This document shows positions 34,548 to 44,123 of a DNA stretch of 64,000 nucleotides, piece after piece. A program made the position numbers and the translations under genes. The stretch is from Janibacter sp. A1S7. GTDB lineage: Bacteria; Actinomycetota; Actinomycetes; Actinomycetales; Dermatophilaceae. Position 1 is the stretch's first letter. Every line of letters begins with the position of its first letter. The notes beneath the pieces are model-generated. The model saw only the letters and a list, made by a program, of their open reading frames with translations. It made no database searches and was not told the origin of the DNA. The stretch is from contig NZ_CP144913.1 of the NCBI RefSeq assembly GCF_037198315.1, forward strand, positions 124,001 through 188,000, written 5' to 3'.

Positions 34548-35837
34548 TTGTCCCCGAGCGCCCCTACGATGCGGCTCATGGAGCTGATGGAGAGGGCGAA
34601 GGGGTGGGGCCGGGCCACGTGGTGGCGCTCGGTCCTGTGGACCTTCGCCTGCATCAGCAGCACGACCTTGGCTGTGGCCTCGGGAGAGGTCCGCTCAGAG
34701 CGGGTCGCCGGCCGGCCGCCCGACGACCTCAGCTCGGGTTGGTGGCTGTTGCTGTGGCTCCTGGGGATCGCCCTGATCGTGCTGCTGTGGTGGCGTCGCC
34801 GGTGGCCCTGGCAGATCGCCGGCGTCGCCTCGGTCGCGACGCTCGTGACCCCGCTCGACCCGCTCGTGGCCCTCGTCGCGCTGATGCACGTGTGGATCCG
34901 CTGCGGATGGCGGACGGTTGCGGCCAGCACCGTGCTCGTCACCGCGGCGACCTTCGCTGCCACCTGGCGCGACACGCGGGGTGTCTCGTCGGACGGATCC
35001 TTCTGGTGGACCTGGTTCTCCAGCGAGCAGGGCGAGACGATGGGTGCCTTCGAGTGGTGGGTGCCCGTCCTCATCACCGTCGTCGTCGTCACGCTCTTCG
35101 CCGGGGTCGGGGGGCTGCGCCGGGCCCTGTCGCAGAGCCAGGCGTCGGAGGAGGGCCATCGGGCGGTCGCCGCTGAGCTCTCCGACGAGGTCGCCCGCCA
35201 GGCGGAGCGTGAGCGCATCGCCCGCGAGGTCCACGACGTCATCGGACACCGCCTGTCACTGCTGTCCATCCACGCCGGCGCGCTCGAGGCGCAGACCCGC
35301 GACCGGGACGAGCGGCTGGCCGGGTCGGCCGCCCTCGTGCGCGAGTCCGCCGCCCAGACCTCCGCTGACCTGCGCTCGCTGTTGGAGGTGCTGCGTCGCC
35401 CCGACGACCCGGACCTGGCCGAGGCCGTCCCCGGACTCGACGCGGTCCCTGCGCTCGTCGACGAGACGGTCGCCCACGGCATGCACCTCGTGGCCACCGT
35501 GATGATCGACGCAGTCACGACGCTGGACCCGGCAGTCGGGCGGACCGCCTACCGCGTCGTCCAGGAGCTGCTGACCAATGCCCGTCGCCACGCGCCCGGG
35601 TCCGGCGTCAGACTCGTGGTGCAGGCCCGCCCCGACCTCGGCGTGACGATCGAGGCGGCCAACCACCGCCTCGATCCGGGTCCGCTGGTCAAGGGCAACG
35701 GCCTCACCGGCCTGGACGAACGGGTTGCCCGGGCAGGTGGCGAGGTGCACGTGCACGTGGACGATGACGGCGTGCTGCGCACGGCCGTGCGGCTGCCCTG
35801 GTTGCTCACCACCGCGACCGACGGGACCACACCATGA
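34548..35837 (+). CDS. Sensor histidine kinase (DesK/NarL type), second two-component system
   Basis: Protein of 429 aa. About four to five membrane helices occupy residues 25-185. Then RERIAREVHDVIGHRLSLLS carries the phosphoacceptor His229 (HisKA_3), and the HATPase domain has QELLTNARRHAPGSG and GNGLTGLDERVARAGG. The start is decided by the ribosome-binding site: GGGAGGAG ends 5 bp before TTG 34548, whereas the later in-frame ATGs (34569, 34578, 34587) have none. It overlaps the response regulator by ATGA. Divergent from the Ltp gene. Confidence 0.88.
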   Translation: MSPSAPTMRLMELMERAKGWGRATWWRSVLWTFACISSTTLAVASGEVRSERVAGRPPDDLSSGWWLLLWLLGIALIVLLWWRRRWPWQIAGVASVATLVTPLDPLVALVALMHVWIRCGWRTVAASTVLVTAATFAATWRDTRGVSSDGSFWWTWFSSEQGETMGAFEWWVPVLITVVVVTLFAGVGGLRRALSQSQASEEGHRAVAAELSDEVARQAERERIAREVHDVIGHRLSLLSIHAGALEAQTRDRDERLAGSAALVRESAAQTSADLRSLLEVLRRPDDPDLAEAVPGLDAVPALVDETVAHGMHLVATVMIDAVTTLDPAVGRTAYRVVQELLTNARRHAPGSGVRLVVQARPDLGVTIEAANHRLDPGPLVKGNGLTGLDERVARAGGEVHVHVDDDGVLRTAVRLPWLLTTATDGTTP

Positions 35838-36499
35838 CCGACACCCCCATCCGAGTGCTTCTCGTCGACGACGACCCGCTGCTGCGGTCCGGGCTGCGCT
35901 ACATGCTCGAGGCGGCGCCGGACCTGCTCGTCGTCGCCGACATCGGCTCCGGGGAGGAGGCCGTGCCGGCGATACACGCCCACCGACCCGACGTCGTGCT
36001 CCTGGACTACCGGATGGGCGAGCTCGACGGCATCGGCACCACCCGGGAGATCCGGCGGCTCGATCCGTCCCCGAAGGTCGTCCTGCTGACCACCTTCGAC
36101 ATGGACGACCTGCCGATGAGGGCCGTGCAGGCCGGCGCCAACGGGTTCCTGCTCAAGACGGCCGGCCCGGACGAGATCATCCGAGCGGTCCGGGATGCCG
36201 CCGCCGGGCACGCCCCCTTCTCCCCGCAGTCGGCGCAGCACGTGGTCACCCGCGTGCGCGACGACCACACGGGTGGGCGTCGCGAGCAGGCAGCCCGACT
36301 GGTCGCCACGCTGACCGAGCGCGAGCGCGAGATCTGCGTCCGGCTCGCCGACGGGGCGACGACGGGGACGGCCGCCGACGAGCTGTACCTCTCGGAGTCG
36401 ACGGTCAAGACGCATCTGCGCAGCGCCGAGACCAAGCTCGGTGTCGGTTCCCGCGCCCAGTTGGCGGTCATCATCGAGCGAGCCGGCCTGCTGAGCTGA
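35834..36499 (+). CDS. LuxR/NarL-family response regulator
   Basis: Protein of 221 aa. The receiver has VLLVDDDPLLRSGL and phosphoacceptor Asp58 in VLLDYRMGELDG, with Lys in GFLLKTAGPDE. The LuxR HTH is LTEREREICVRLADGATTGT to YLSESTVKTHLRSAETKLGV. It is the partner of the kinase at 34548 and translationally coupled to it. Targets unknown. Confidence 0.94.
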   Translation: MTDTPIRVLLVDDDPLLRSGLRYMLEAAPDLLVVADIGSGEEAVPAIHAHRPDVVLLDYRMGELDGIGTTREIRRLDPSPKVVLLTTFDMDDLPMRAVQAGANGFLLKTAGPDEIIRAVRDAAAGHAPFSPQSAQHVVTRVRDDHTGGRREQAARLVATLTEREREICVRLADGATTGTAADELYLSESTVKTHLRSAETKLGVGSRAQLAVIIERAGLLS

Positions 36500-36524
36500 T
36501 CGGTGCAGCGCTAGGGTCCACCGG

Positions 36525-37340
36525 ATGGAGATCACCGTCTCGCGCGACCCTGAGCAGATCGCGGCCCGCGGCGCCGACATCATCGCCCAGCACGTCGCGG
36601 ACAAGCCGGCGACGGTGCTGGGCCTGGCGACGGGTTCCAGCCCCCTTCGCATCTACCGGGAGCTGGGAGAGAGGGTCGCAGCCGGCCGGCTCAGCCTGCG
36701 TGAGTGCCACGCCTTCCTCCTGGACGAGTACCTCGATCTCCCGTCCGGCCACCCCGAGGCCTATCGCGCGGTCATCGAGCGCGACTTCGTCCGACTGGTC
36801 GACATCGACCCGGCGCACGTCCACGGTCCCGACTGCACCACCGCCGACCCGGTTGCAGGGTGCGCGGCGTACGAGGAGCTGATCGCCGCCCGCGGAGGTG
36901 TCGATGTGCAGTTGCTCGGCGTCGGCGGCAACGGGCACATCGCCTTCAACGAGCCGGGGTCCCCTTTCGCCTCCCGCACCCGGGAGATGATGCTGACCGA
37001 GCAGACCCGCCTGGACAACGCGCGGTTCTTCGGCGACGACGTCGACGCGGTGCCGCAACGCTGCCTGACCCAGGGCGTGGGCACGATCCTCGAGGCCCGC
37101 CACCTCCTGCTCATCGCCACCGGCGAGCACAAAGCACAGGCGGTGCGCGCGCTCGTCGAGGGACCTGTCAGCGACGCGTGCCCGGTGACCGCACTGCAGC
37201 AGCACCCACACGTCACCGTCCTGCTCGATGACGCGGCAGCCTCACTGCTGCAGCCGCAGGAGCACGACCTCCCCGGAGACCTTCGTCGGTACCATCGGCA
37301 TCGTGCGTGCCCTCCTGCTCAGTCCGGCGTTCTGAGATGA
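36525..37340 (+). CDS. nagB: Glucosamine-6-phosphate deaminase
   Basis: Protein of 271 aa converting glucosamine-6-phosphate to fructose-6-phosphate and ammonium. ATVLGLATGSSPL is the phosphate-binding region, LLDEYLDLP the catalytic Asp region, and GVGGNGHIAFNEPGSPFASRTR the ring-opening His and sugar-binding segment. The last 15 residues are Arg/His-rich and unlike the family, possibly an unconstrained tail. TAGGGT ends 7 bp before the ATG (leaderless). It overlaps gntK by 4 bp. Confidence 0.94.
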   Translation: MEITVSRDPEQIAARGADIIAQHVADKPATVLGLATGSSPLRIYRELGERVAAGRLSLRECHAFLLDEYLDLPSGHPEAYRAVIERDFVRLVDIDPAHVHGPDCTTADPVAGCAAYEELIAARGGVDVQLLGVGGNGHIAFNEPGSPFASRTREMMLTEQTRLDNARFFGDDVDAVPQRCLTQGVGTILEARHLLLIATGEHKAQAVRALVEGPVSDACPVTALQQHPHVTVLLDDAAASLLQPQEHDLPGDLRRYHRHRACPPAQSGVLR

Positions 37341-37855
37341 CCCTTCACGTCGTCGTCATGGGCGTCTCCGGCAGCGGCAAGTCGACCGTCGCCGAAGGGA
37401 TCGCCCAGCGGCTGGGTTGGACCTTCGCCGAGGCCGACCAGTTCCACCCGCAGTCCAACATCGACAAGATGACGGCCGGGATCCCGCTGGACGACGAGGA
37501 CCGAGCGCCCTGGCTGCGCGGCTTGGCCACCTGGATGGCACGGCAGGCGGCGAAGGGGGAGGACACCGTCATCGCCTGCTCTGCCCTCAAGCGGTCCTAC
37601 CGCACCATGCTCCAGCGCGACGTGGCCGCCCTCGACGGCCCGCACCGGGTGGTCTTCGTGCACGCCCACGGGCCCTTCGGAGTCATCGCCGATCGCATGG
37701 AGGGGCGTCGCGGGCACTTCATGCCCGAGTCCCTCCTGCAGTCGCAGTTCGACACGCTCGAGCCGCTCGGTGCGGACGAGGGCGGGTTCGAGCTGGACGT
37801 GCGCCACCCGCCGGACGAGCTGGTCACCGAGGCGGTCCGGCGCATCTGCTCCTGA
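37337..37855 (+). CDS. gntK: Gluconokinase
   Basis: Protein of 172 aa of the shikimate-kinase-like GntK family, which phosphorylates gluconate to 6-phosphogluconate. The P-loop is GVSGSGKST (residues 9-17). [31 protein letters not shown] is the family signature. [14 protein letters not shown] and [22 protein letters not shown] follow. ATG 37337 overlaps the nagB stop. No gluconate permease is nearby. Confidence 0.94.
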   Translation: MTLHVVVMGVSGSGKSTVAEGIAQRLGWTFAEADQFHPQSNIDKMTAGIPLDDEDRAPWLRGLATWMARQAAKGEDTVIACSALKRSYRTMLQRDVAALDGPHRVVFVHAHGPFGVIADRMEGRRGHFMPESLLQSQFDTLEPLGADEGGFELDVRHPPDELVTEAVRRICS

Positions 37856-37862
37856 CCGCCCC

Positions 37863-37938
37863 GTGCCCGAAGAGGACTTCCGGAGCACTTCCGCCCGATC
37901 CCTCGGGGTGTCGGTCGCCGAGAGTCCCGTTCGGGCAC
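37863..37938 (+). repeat. 76-bp structured intergenic repeat, copy C
   Basis: Ends are GTGCCCGAA and TTCGGGCAC (9-bp perfect terminal inverted repeat), with AGGACTTCCGG and CGAGAGTCC further in. It has the same length as the copy at 56654 and is identical to it at 54 of 76 ungapped positions. It begins 7 bp after gntK and lies between convergent genes. Confidence 0.8.
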
Positions 37939-37967
37939 GGAACCTGAGGCTGGTCCGCCCGGACCGC

Positions 37968-39098
37968 TCAGCCCGTGCCGGCAACCCGGACGATGACCGC
38001 CTGCCGGTCGACAGTCAGACGCATGCGGCTGGCCCCGCCGATGACATCGCCGTCGACCTGGACCGAGCGCGGCTCGTCGACGTCGACGGTGTAGGTCGTG
38101 CCCGAGGTACGGATCAGCTCCGCTGCGTCCCTGCGCGAACGGCCGATGACGCGCACGGCGACCGAGCCCCAGCCGATGATGGTCTTGGGAGCCACGACGA
38201 CCGCGTCGAGACGACCGTCGTCGTACACCGCGTCGGGCAGGAGCTGCAGGCCGCCCTGCAGCGTGCCGCAGTTGCCGAAGAGGATCGTGCGGGCATGTAC
38301 CTCCGGCTGCTTCCGGCCCTCGATGCTCCACCGGACGCGGAACCGCTTGACGAAGAGTTTGCGACCACCGGTGACGAAGTAGGCGCTCCAGCCGACCCGG
38401 CTCTTCAGCTCCTCGCTGGTGCCGCCCATGATCTCGGCGTCCAGGCCCATCCCCGCCATGACGAGGAAGGGGTGGCGCACCACCGGTGGACCCTCGACCG
38501 GGTCCTGCGCCTGGCCCTTGTCCGAGGTCGACGGCTCCTCGACCGGGTCCAGCTCGAGCCAGCCGACGTCGATCGGCTTGTTGCGCCCGCCGTAGGCGAC
38601 CTTGAGCGCCTCCGTGACGTCGGTGCCGAAGGGGATGTCGAGGTTGCGGGCCAGCAGGTTGCCGGTGCCGCGGGGCAGCAGCCCCATCGGGGTCCGGGTA
38701 CCCGCCAGGGCAACGGCCACGGCGCGGATCGTGCCGTCACCGCCGAGGGGGCAGACGACGTCGACGCCCTCCTCGATGGCCTGTCGGGCCTGCCCGGTGC
38801 CCGGGTCGTCGATCGTGGTCTCGATGAAGAGCGGCTCCATCCAGCCGAGGTCCCGGCTGGCGGCGGTCAGCTCCTGCCGGACGGCGGCGAGGTCGTCGAA
38901 CTTCGTCGGGTTGATGATGATCCCCGCCCGCCGGGGTTCCCGCTTCTCCTCCTTGCGCCGGAACGTGCTGCGCTCCGGGCGCGCCGGTGCGCCGCGCCGG
39001 CGACGCACCCCCGGGCCCATGAGCACGAGGGCGACGGCGACGCCGATGAGGAGGAGACAGAGGGCCACGACGAGGGCCAGCAGGGTCCAATCAGACAC
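37968..39098 (-). CDS. Diacylglycerol kinase-family lipid kinase
   Basis: Protein of 376 aa. An N-terminal membrane helix ([21 protein letters not shown]) anchors it. The DAGK catalytic domain follows: [29 protein letters not shown] with the GGDGT nucleotide loop, and [17 protein letters not shown]. It may phosphorylate diacylglycerol or another lipid precursor. GTG 39098 is used; the frame is open far upstream only as a shadow of serS. Divergent from serS across 96 bp. Confidence 0.9.
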   Translation of the reverse strand: MSDWTLLALVVALCLLLIGVAVALVLMGPGVRRRRGAPARPERSTFRRKEEKREPRRAGIIINPTKFDDLAAVRQELTAASRDLGWMEPLFIETTIDDPGTGQARQAIEEGVDVVCPLGGDGTIRAVAVALAGTRTPMGLLPRGTGNLLARNLDIPFGTDVTEALKVAYGGRNKPIDVGWLELDPVEEPSTSDKGQAQDPVEGPPVVRHPFLVMAGMGLDAEIMGGTSEELKSRVGWSAYFVTGGRKLFVKRFRVRWSIEGRKQPEVHARTILFGNCGTLQGGLQLLPDAVYDDGRLDAVVVAPKTIIGWGSVAVRVIGRSRRDAAELIRTSGTTYTVDVDEPRSVQVDGDVIGGASRMRLTVDRQAVIVRVAGTG

Positions 39099-39194
39099 GG
39101 CGGTGACGCTACCGCAGGCGTGCCTGCGGGGTCGGGAGGGCGAGGTGGCCACGGCGAACGCGGTCCCGGCGCCATCACGGATATCCTGCGAGGC

Positions 39195-40526
39195 GTGATC
39201 GACCTCAAGTTCCTGCGCGACCAGCCCGAGATCGTCCGAGCGAGCCAGCGTGCCCGCGGTGAGGACGCAGCCCTCGTCGACGCGGTGCTCGCCGCCGACG
39301 AGCGACGCCGCACGGCGATCGGGGCGTTCGAGTCCGCCCGCGCGGAGCAGAAGGCCGCGAGCAAGGAGCTGGGCCCCGTCATGGGTCGGTTGAACGCACT
39401 GCGCAAGAGCGACCCGGGCAGCGCCGACCTCCCCGCCCTCGAGACGGAGGCGACCGCGCTGCGCGAGAAGGGCGCGGCCATGTCGGCCCGCGTCAAGGAG
39501 CTCGAGGCAGCAGCCGAGGCGGCGAAGGGGGAGCTGGACACCTCCCTTCGCTCCATCGGCAACGTCATCCAGCCGGGCGTGCCCGCGGGGGGCGAGGACG
39601 ACTTCGACCTCGTCGAGGAGGTCGGGACCGCTCGCGACTTCGCGGCGGAGGGTTTCGAGCCCAAGGACCACCTCGAGCTCGGCGAGCTGCTCGGCGCCAT
39701 CGACATGGAGCGCGGGGCCAAGGTCAGCGGTAGCCGCTTCTACTACCTCAGGGGGATCGGCGCGCGCCTGGAGTGGGCGCTGATGGGCCTGGCCCAGCAG
39801 ATCGCGGGCGAGGAGGGCTTCACGCCGCTCGTCGTGCCCAACCTCGTGCGCACGGAGACGATGGCCGGCGCCGGATTCCTCGACGCGCACGACGACGAGG
39901 TCTACCAGCTGCCCGCGGACGACCTCTATCTCACCGGAACATCCGAGGTGGCCCTCGCCGGGTTCCACGCCGACGAGATCCTCGACCTCACCGACGGCCC
40001 GCTGCGCTACACCGCGACGTCGACCTGCTACCGCCGCGAGGCCGGCAGCTACGGCAAGGACACCCGCGGCATCTTCCGCGTCCACCAGTTCCAGAAGACC
40101 GAGATGTTCGTCTTCTGCCGTCCCGAGGACGCGGTGGCCGAGCACGAGAACCTGCTGCGCATCGAGCGCCGGGTCCTCGACGCCCTCGAGCTGCCCTACC
40201 GCGTCATCGACGTCGCTGCCGGGGACCTCGGCGGGCCCGCGAGCCGCAAGTACGACTGCGAGGCATGGGTGCCGACCCAGGAGAAGTACCGCGAGCTGAC
40301 CTCGACGAGCAACTGCACGACCTTCCAGGCGCGCCGGCTGGACATCCGCGAGCGCGACCCGCAGGGGTCGGGGACGCGGACGCTCGCCACGCTCAACGGC
40401 ACCGCGATCACGAGCACCCGGCCGATCGTCGCCCTGCTGGAGAACCACCAGCAGGCCGACGGATCGGTGCGCGTGCCGGAGGCACTGCGTCCCTTCCTCG
40501 GCACGGACGTGATCTCGCCGCGCTGA
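39195..40526 (+). CDS. serS: Seryl-tRNA synthetase
   Basis: Protein of 443 aa. It has an N-terminal coiled-coil arm that binds the tRNA-Ser long arm (about 25-110), then a class II catalytic domain with motif 2 ([20 protein letters not shown], then HQFQKTEMF) and motif 3 near the end ([20 protein letters not shown]). [13 protein letters not shown] is typical of SerRS. TATCCT lies 7 bp before GTG 39195, indicating a leaderless mRNA. A motif pair at 39522-39551 encodes [11 protein letters not shown] at the tip of the coiled coil. Confidence 0.95.
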   Translation: MIDLKFLRDQPEIVRASQRARGEDAALVDAVLAADERRRTAIGAFESARAEQKAASKELGPVMGRLNALRKSDPGSADLPALETEATALREKGAAMSARVKELEAAAEAAKGELDTSLRSIGNVIQPGVPAGGEDDFDLVEEVGTARDFAAEGFEPKDHLELGELLGAIDMERGAKVSGSRFYYLRGIGARLEWALMGLAQQIAGEEGFTPLVVPNLVRTETMAGAGFLDAHDDEVYQLPADDLYLTGTSEVALAGFHADEILDLTDGPLRYTATSTCYRREAGSYGKDTRGIFRVHQFQKTEMFVFCRPEDAVAEHENLLRIERRVLDALELPYRVIDVAAGDLGGPASRKYDCEAWVPTQEKYRELTSTSNCTTFQARRLDIRERDPQGSGTRTLATLNGTAITSTRPIVALLENHQQADGSVRVPEALRPFLGTDVISPR

Positions 40527-40638
40527 CCGCGTCTCCCGACGTCGTGCCCCCTCCGGGGTGCAGGGCGAAGGGGTCCGGGCCTCCCGCTTTCCTGGTGTCG
40601 GGTTACGTTTGGGACACGACATCGAGCAGGAGGGTGCA

Positions 40639-43383
40639 TTGAACCTGGCATTGCGGCATCTTCCGGTGGGCCCCAATGACCCGGTCGGCCGTGCCCGCCT
40701 CGTCGCGTCGGTGACGGCTCGCGTCCTGGACGGCCAGGCGGTGGCCGTCCACGGCCCGCGAGGCATGGGACGCAGCACCTTCCTCGCGGCGGTCGCCGCC
40801 GGTGTCCAGCACGCCATCAGCGTGCGGCTGCAGCGTCGGGGCGTGCCCGGCCACGGCGTCTCGGTGATCGCCGCCGGGTTCCCGCAGGCGACCCTCGACG
40901 AGCTTCCCGACGGGATGCGCTCGCTCCTGCTCGACCCCCGGTCGCTGCCGGACCACGATCCCCAGGAACGCCTCGGGGATGCCCTCACCGAGCTGCTCAC
41001 CGCCCAGGCAGCGGCCGCCCCCTTCGTCCTGGTCATCGACGACGCCCAGCACATCGACGGCGTGAGCCTCGCCGCGCTGCGGACGGCGGCCTCCCGCTCC
41101 CTCGGCCCCGGCGCCTTCGGGGTCCTCGCTGCCGTCGGCCCGGCTGAGATCGATCCCGCGACCGGCCACCCGCGCAGCATCGCCGCGCGTGAGCTGTCCC
41201 TGCTGCACGTGGATCTGCAGCCCTTCGCCGCGGCCGACACCGTCGAGCTGCTCGCTGCCGAGGGTGTCCCGACCGACACCGCACTGTGGGCGCACCGGGA
41301 GTCCGGGGGCAATCCCGGGCTGGCCCGCGACATCGCCGCAGCCGTCGACGGGCTCGCTCCCGACCGGGCCGCCCGCGAGCTGGGCAACCTCGCGCGCACC
41401 CGGGTGCACGCACTCACCGAGCCCGTGCGCGAGACCCTCCAGCGGGTCGCGGCCATGCACCAACCGACGACGGCGATCCTCCAGCGCATCGGTGGCGACA
41501 CCGCCGTCGCGAGCATCCGCGCTGCTCGGGCGCTCGGCCTGGTCGTCACCGAGGACGAGTACCTACGGCTCACCCCCGAGGTCCTCGGCGACGTCCTCCT
41601 GGAGTCCGTCGACAGCGACGAGCTGATCGCCCTGCACCGCGAGCTCGCCGCGCACGCGGACAGCGAGGGCCTGACCCGCTACCACCTCGCCCTCGCCGGC
41701 GACACCGCGACGACTCCAGCCGACCTGGCCGCCGCCGCGACCGGCTGCGCGGCCAAGGGCGCGCACGACCTCGCCGCCCAGCTGTACCTGCTCGCTGCTG
41801 ACGCCGGCACCCCGGAGCGCGACGAGTGGCTCACCCTCAGCCTCGAGAACGCGGTCATCGGCAAGGAGACGCGCGTGCTGCACCGGGCCACCCGGGCTGT
41901 CGCGGACCTGACGGAGCCCAGCCTCTCCGTGCGCGCCAAGCTCGCACTCGTCGAGCTCGGGGACCCGGCCCCGGACGAGGTCCTCGTGGCCGCCCTCTAC
42001 GAGTCCCGTGACGACCCGACCCTGCAGGCGCGCGTCCTCCTCCAGCGGGCCCGCCTCCTCCTGGGCAGCCAGGACCTGAGGGCCGCCCTGGACGTCGCAG
42101 GTCGCGCGGTGGAGCTGGCCCGGCGTGCGGGTCGCCGCGACATCGAGGTCGACGCCCTGACGGTGGGGGCGGCAGCCGGCCGCACCCTGGGCGACCCGGA
42201 CGCGCTCCGGCTCATCGAGCAGGCCGCAGCGCTCGCGGGTGACCCGAAGCCCGGTCAGGTGCACACCTCGGCGCGCTACATCGCGGCGCGCTTCTCGCTC
42301 CACGACGACGACCTGCGCCGCGCCCGGGCGGCCTTCGTCGACATGCTCACGGGTGTCGGCCCGGACGCCGGGCTCGACACGGTCCACGTCCTGCGCTCCC
42401 TCGTCGAGGTCGTCGCGCGGCAGGGGCGCGGTCGCGAGGCGCTCGAGCTCGCCGGCCGGGCCACGCGGGCGGCCACGCACTTCGACACCCCGATGTCGAC
42501 CACCTGGTTCATCGAGGCGATCGCGGAGAGCGTCGGCGGCACCTTCGAACGGACCAGGATCGTCAGCGCCCGCGGCGTCGACCTCGCGCGCAGCGAGCAC
42601 GACCAGCGCTACCTGCGGCGCCATCTGGGCTATCTCGGCCTCGCGCTGCTGCACCTCGACGACCCCGAGGGAGCCGTCGCCGCCTACCGGGAGCTGCGCC
42701 GCATCGACGCCGACGCCGGGATCAGGGACCTGACCTCGGTCCGGTGGCACACCGACGCCGTGATGGCCCTGGTGGCCACCGGCGCGACGGACGAGGCGGA
42801 CGAGCTGCTCGCCGAGGTGCAGTCCGCCCTCGAGGACGGGCTGGGGGCGCCCGGGGTGGCCGTGGCCGCTGATCGGGCCGCTGCCGAGATCGCCGCGGCC
42901 CGTGGCGAGCTGGACACCGCACGCACCCTGGCCGCGCGCTCGGTCGCCGCCGCGCAGGAGCGCCGGCTGCCCATCGAGATGGCCCGCTCGCTCGTCACGC
43001 TCGCCCACATCGAGCGCCGCGCCCGCCGGGGTGGTCGCAGCCGTGAGGCCGCCGCCCGGGCCCGTGAGGTCCTGCGACCGGTGCACGCGGTGCCATGGAC
43101 GGCGTGGGTCCAGGCCCGCTTCCCGGAGGGCGCCGCGCTGCACACCCTCGAACCGGAGGAACCGGACACCGCGGACCCGCACGCCACGCTGGCCACGCTC
43201 ACGCCCACCGAGCAGCAGGTCGCCGGTCTGGTGGCCGAGGGCGCGAGCAACCGCGAGATCGCCCAGCGGTTGCACCTGAGCGTCAAGACCGTCGAGGGCA
43301 GCCTGACGCGGGTCTACCGCAAGACCGGGGTGCGTTCACGCACCCAGCTGGCCGCGCTCGTCCTGGGCCACGGCTCCCGCTGA
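40639..43383 (+). CDS. Large LuxR-family ATPase regulator (LAL/STAND-like)
   Basis: Protein of 914 aa. The N-terminal AAA/STAND region has a P-loop-like GPRGMGRST (residues 39-47), where the usual Lys is Arg45, and a Walker B FVLVIDDAQHIDG. The middle, about 330-830, is helical and TPR-like. The C-terminal LuxR HTH is LTPTEQQVAGLVAEGASNRE to LHLSVKTVEGSLTRVYRKTG. TTG 40639 is chosen because AGGAGGG lies just upstream. TACGTT at 40604-40609 is a possible -10. Target and inducer unknown. Confidence 0.87.
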   Translation: MNLALRHLPVGPNDPVGRARLVASVTARVLDGQAVAVHGPRGMGRSTFLAAVAAGVQHAISVRLQRRGVPGHGVSVIAAGFPQATLDELPDGMRSLLLDPRSLPDHDPQERLGDALTELLTAQAAAAPFVLVIDDAQHIDGVSLAALRTAASRSLGPGAFGVLAAVGPAEIDPATGHPRSIAARELSLLHVDLQPFAAADTVELLAAEGVPTDTALWAHRESGGNPGLARDIAAAVDGLAPDRAARELGNLARTRVHALTEPVRETLQRVAAMHQPTTAILQRIGGDTAVASIRAARALGLVVTEDEYLRLTPEVLGDVLLESVDSDELIALHRELAAHADSEGLTRYHLALAGDTATTPADLAAAATGCAAKGAHDLAAQLYLLAADAGTPERDEWLTLSLENAVIGKETRVLHRATRAVADLTEPSLSVRAKLALVELGDPAPDEVLVAALYESRDDPTLQARVLLQRARLLLGSQDLRAALDVAGRAVELARRAGRRDIEVDALTVGAAAGRTLGDPDALRLIEQAAALAGDPKPGQVHTSARYIAARFSLHDDDLRRARAAFVDMLTGVGPDAGLDTVHVLRSLVEVVARQGRGREALELAGRATRAATHFDTPMSTTWFIEAIAESVGGTFERTRIVSARGVDLARSEHDQRYLRRHLGYLGLALLHLDDPEGAVAAYRELRRIDADAGIRDLTSVRWHTDAVMALVATGATDEADELLAEVQSALEDGLGAPGVAVAADRAAAEIAAARGELDTARTLAARSVAAAQERRLPIEMARSLVTLAHIERRARRGGRSREAAARAREVLRPVHAVPWTAWVQARFPEGAALHTLEPEEPDTADPHATLATLTPTEQQVAGLVAEGASNREIAQRLHLSVKTVEGSLTRVYRKTGVRSRTQLAALVLGHGSR

Positions 43384-43393
43384 CCGCAACCCG

Positions 43394-43429
43394 CCCCCTT
43401 CGCAGGAGCCCAAGCAGTTGCAAGGGGGG
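43394..43429. terminator. Degenerate motif hairpin between convergent genes
   Basis: CCCCCTTCGCA (43394-43404) faces TGCAAGGGGGG (43419-43429) with one mismatch in the stem. It lies in the 53-bp gap between the LuxR and DedA genes and is the likely terminator for both. Confidence 0.6.
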
Positions 43430-43436
43430 AGGCGAT

Positions 43437-44084
43437 TCAGTCCGTCTCGAGGTCGACGAAGTCGTCCGGGTCCCGCCGACGACGCATCGCACGGCGGGCC
43501 ATCCAGGCGACGGTCGCCAGCACGGCGATGATGATCAGGACGTAGACGACCTTGCTGATCGGGTCCATGTACTGCTCGACGAGGTGGTACCGCCCCCCGA
43601 GCTGGTAGCCGATCCAGACGAAGAGCGAGTTCCACAGCAGCGACCCCGCCGTCGTGAAACCGATGAAGGTGCTCACCCGCATGCGGTCGATGCCCGCGGG
43701 GATGGAGATCAGGCTGCGGACCCCGGGGATGAAGCGCCCGAAGAAGACCGCCTTGGACCCGTGCCTGGTGAACCACGCGTCGGCCTTGTCCACGTCCGCG
43801 ACGTCGACGAGCGGCATGGTCTTCGCGATCAGGCGCAGTCGGTCCAGGCCGAGGGCGGCGCCGATGCCGTAGAGCAGGACCGCGCCGAGGACCGAGCCGA
43901 GCGTCGCCCACAGGACGGCCTCGACCGGTGAGTACCGTCCCTGCGAGGCGGTGAAGCCGGCCAGCGGGAGGATCACCTCGCTGGGGATCGGCGGGAAGAT
44001 GTTCTCCAGCAGGATCCCCAGCGCGATGCCGGGGCCCCCGATCCGCTCCATCAGGTCGAGGACCCACTCGACGATCGTGTTCAT
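43437..44084 (-). CDS. DedA-family membrane protein (VTT domain)
   Basis: Protein of 215 aa. GIALGILLENIFPPIPSEVILPLAGF is the DedA signature, ATLGSVLGAVLLYGIGAALG the next helix, and FFGRFIPGVRSLISIPAGID the conserved Arg/Pro-rich reentrant segment. The family includes undecaprenyl-phosphate flippases and proteins of membrane energetics. AAAGG precedes the ATG. It is divergent from the methyltransferase gene (39 bp). Confidence 0.93.
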   Translation of the reverse strand: MNTIVEWVLDLMERIGGPGIALGILLENIFPPIPSEVILPLAGFTASQGRYSPVEAVLWATLGSVLGAVLLYGIGAALGLDRLRLIAKTMPLVDVADVDKADAWFTRHGSKAVFFGRFIPGVRSLISIPAGIDRMRVSTFIGFTTAGSLLWNSLFVWIGYQLGGRYHLVEQYMDPISKVVYVLIIIAVLATVAWMARRAMRRRRDPDDFVDLETD

Positions 44085-44123
44085 GAGGCCTTTCTGGGGC
44101 GGTGGCGTCTACGGTGGTGGCTC

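Noticed and set aside
37968..41573. Apparent 1200-codon frame reaching across the diacylglycerol kinase into serS
   Set aside because: Only the 37968-39098 part resembles a protein; the rest is antisense to serS and the LuxR gene.
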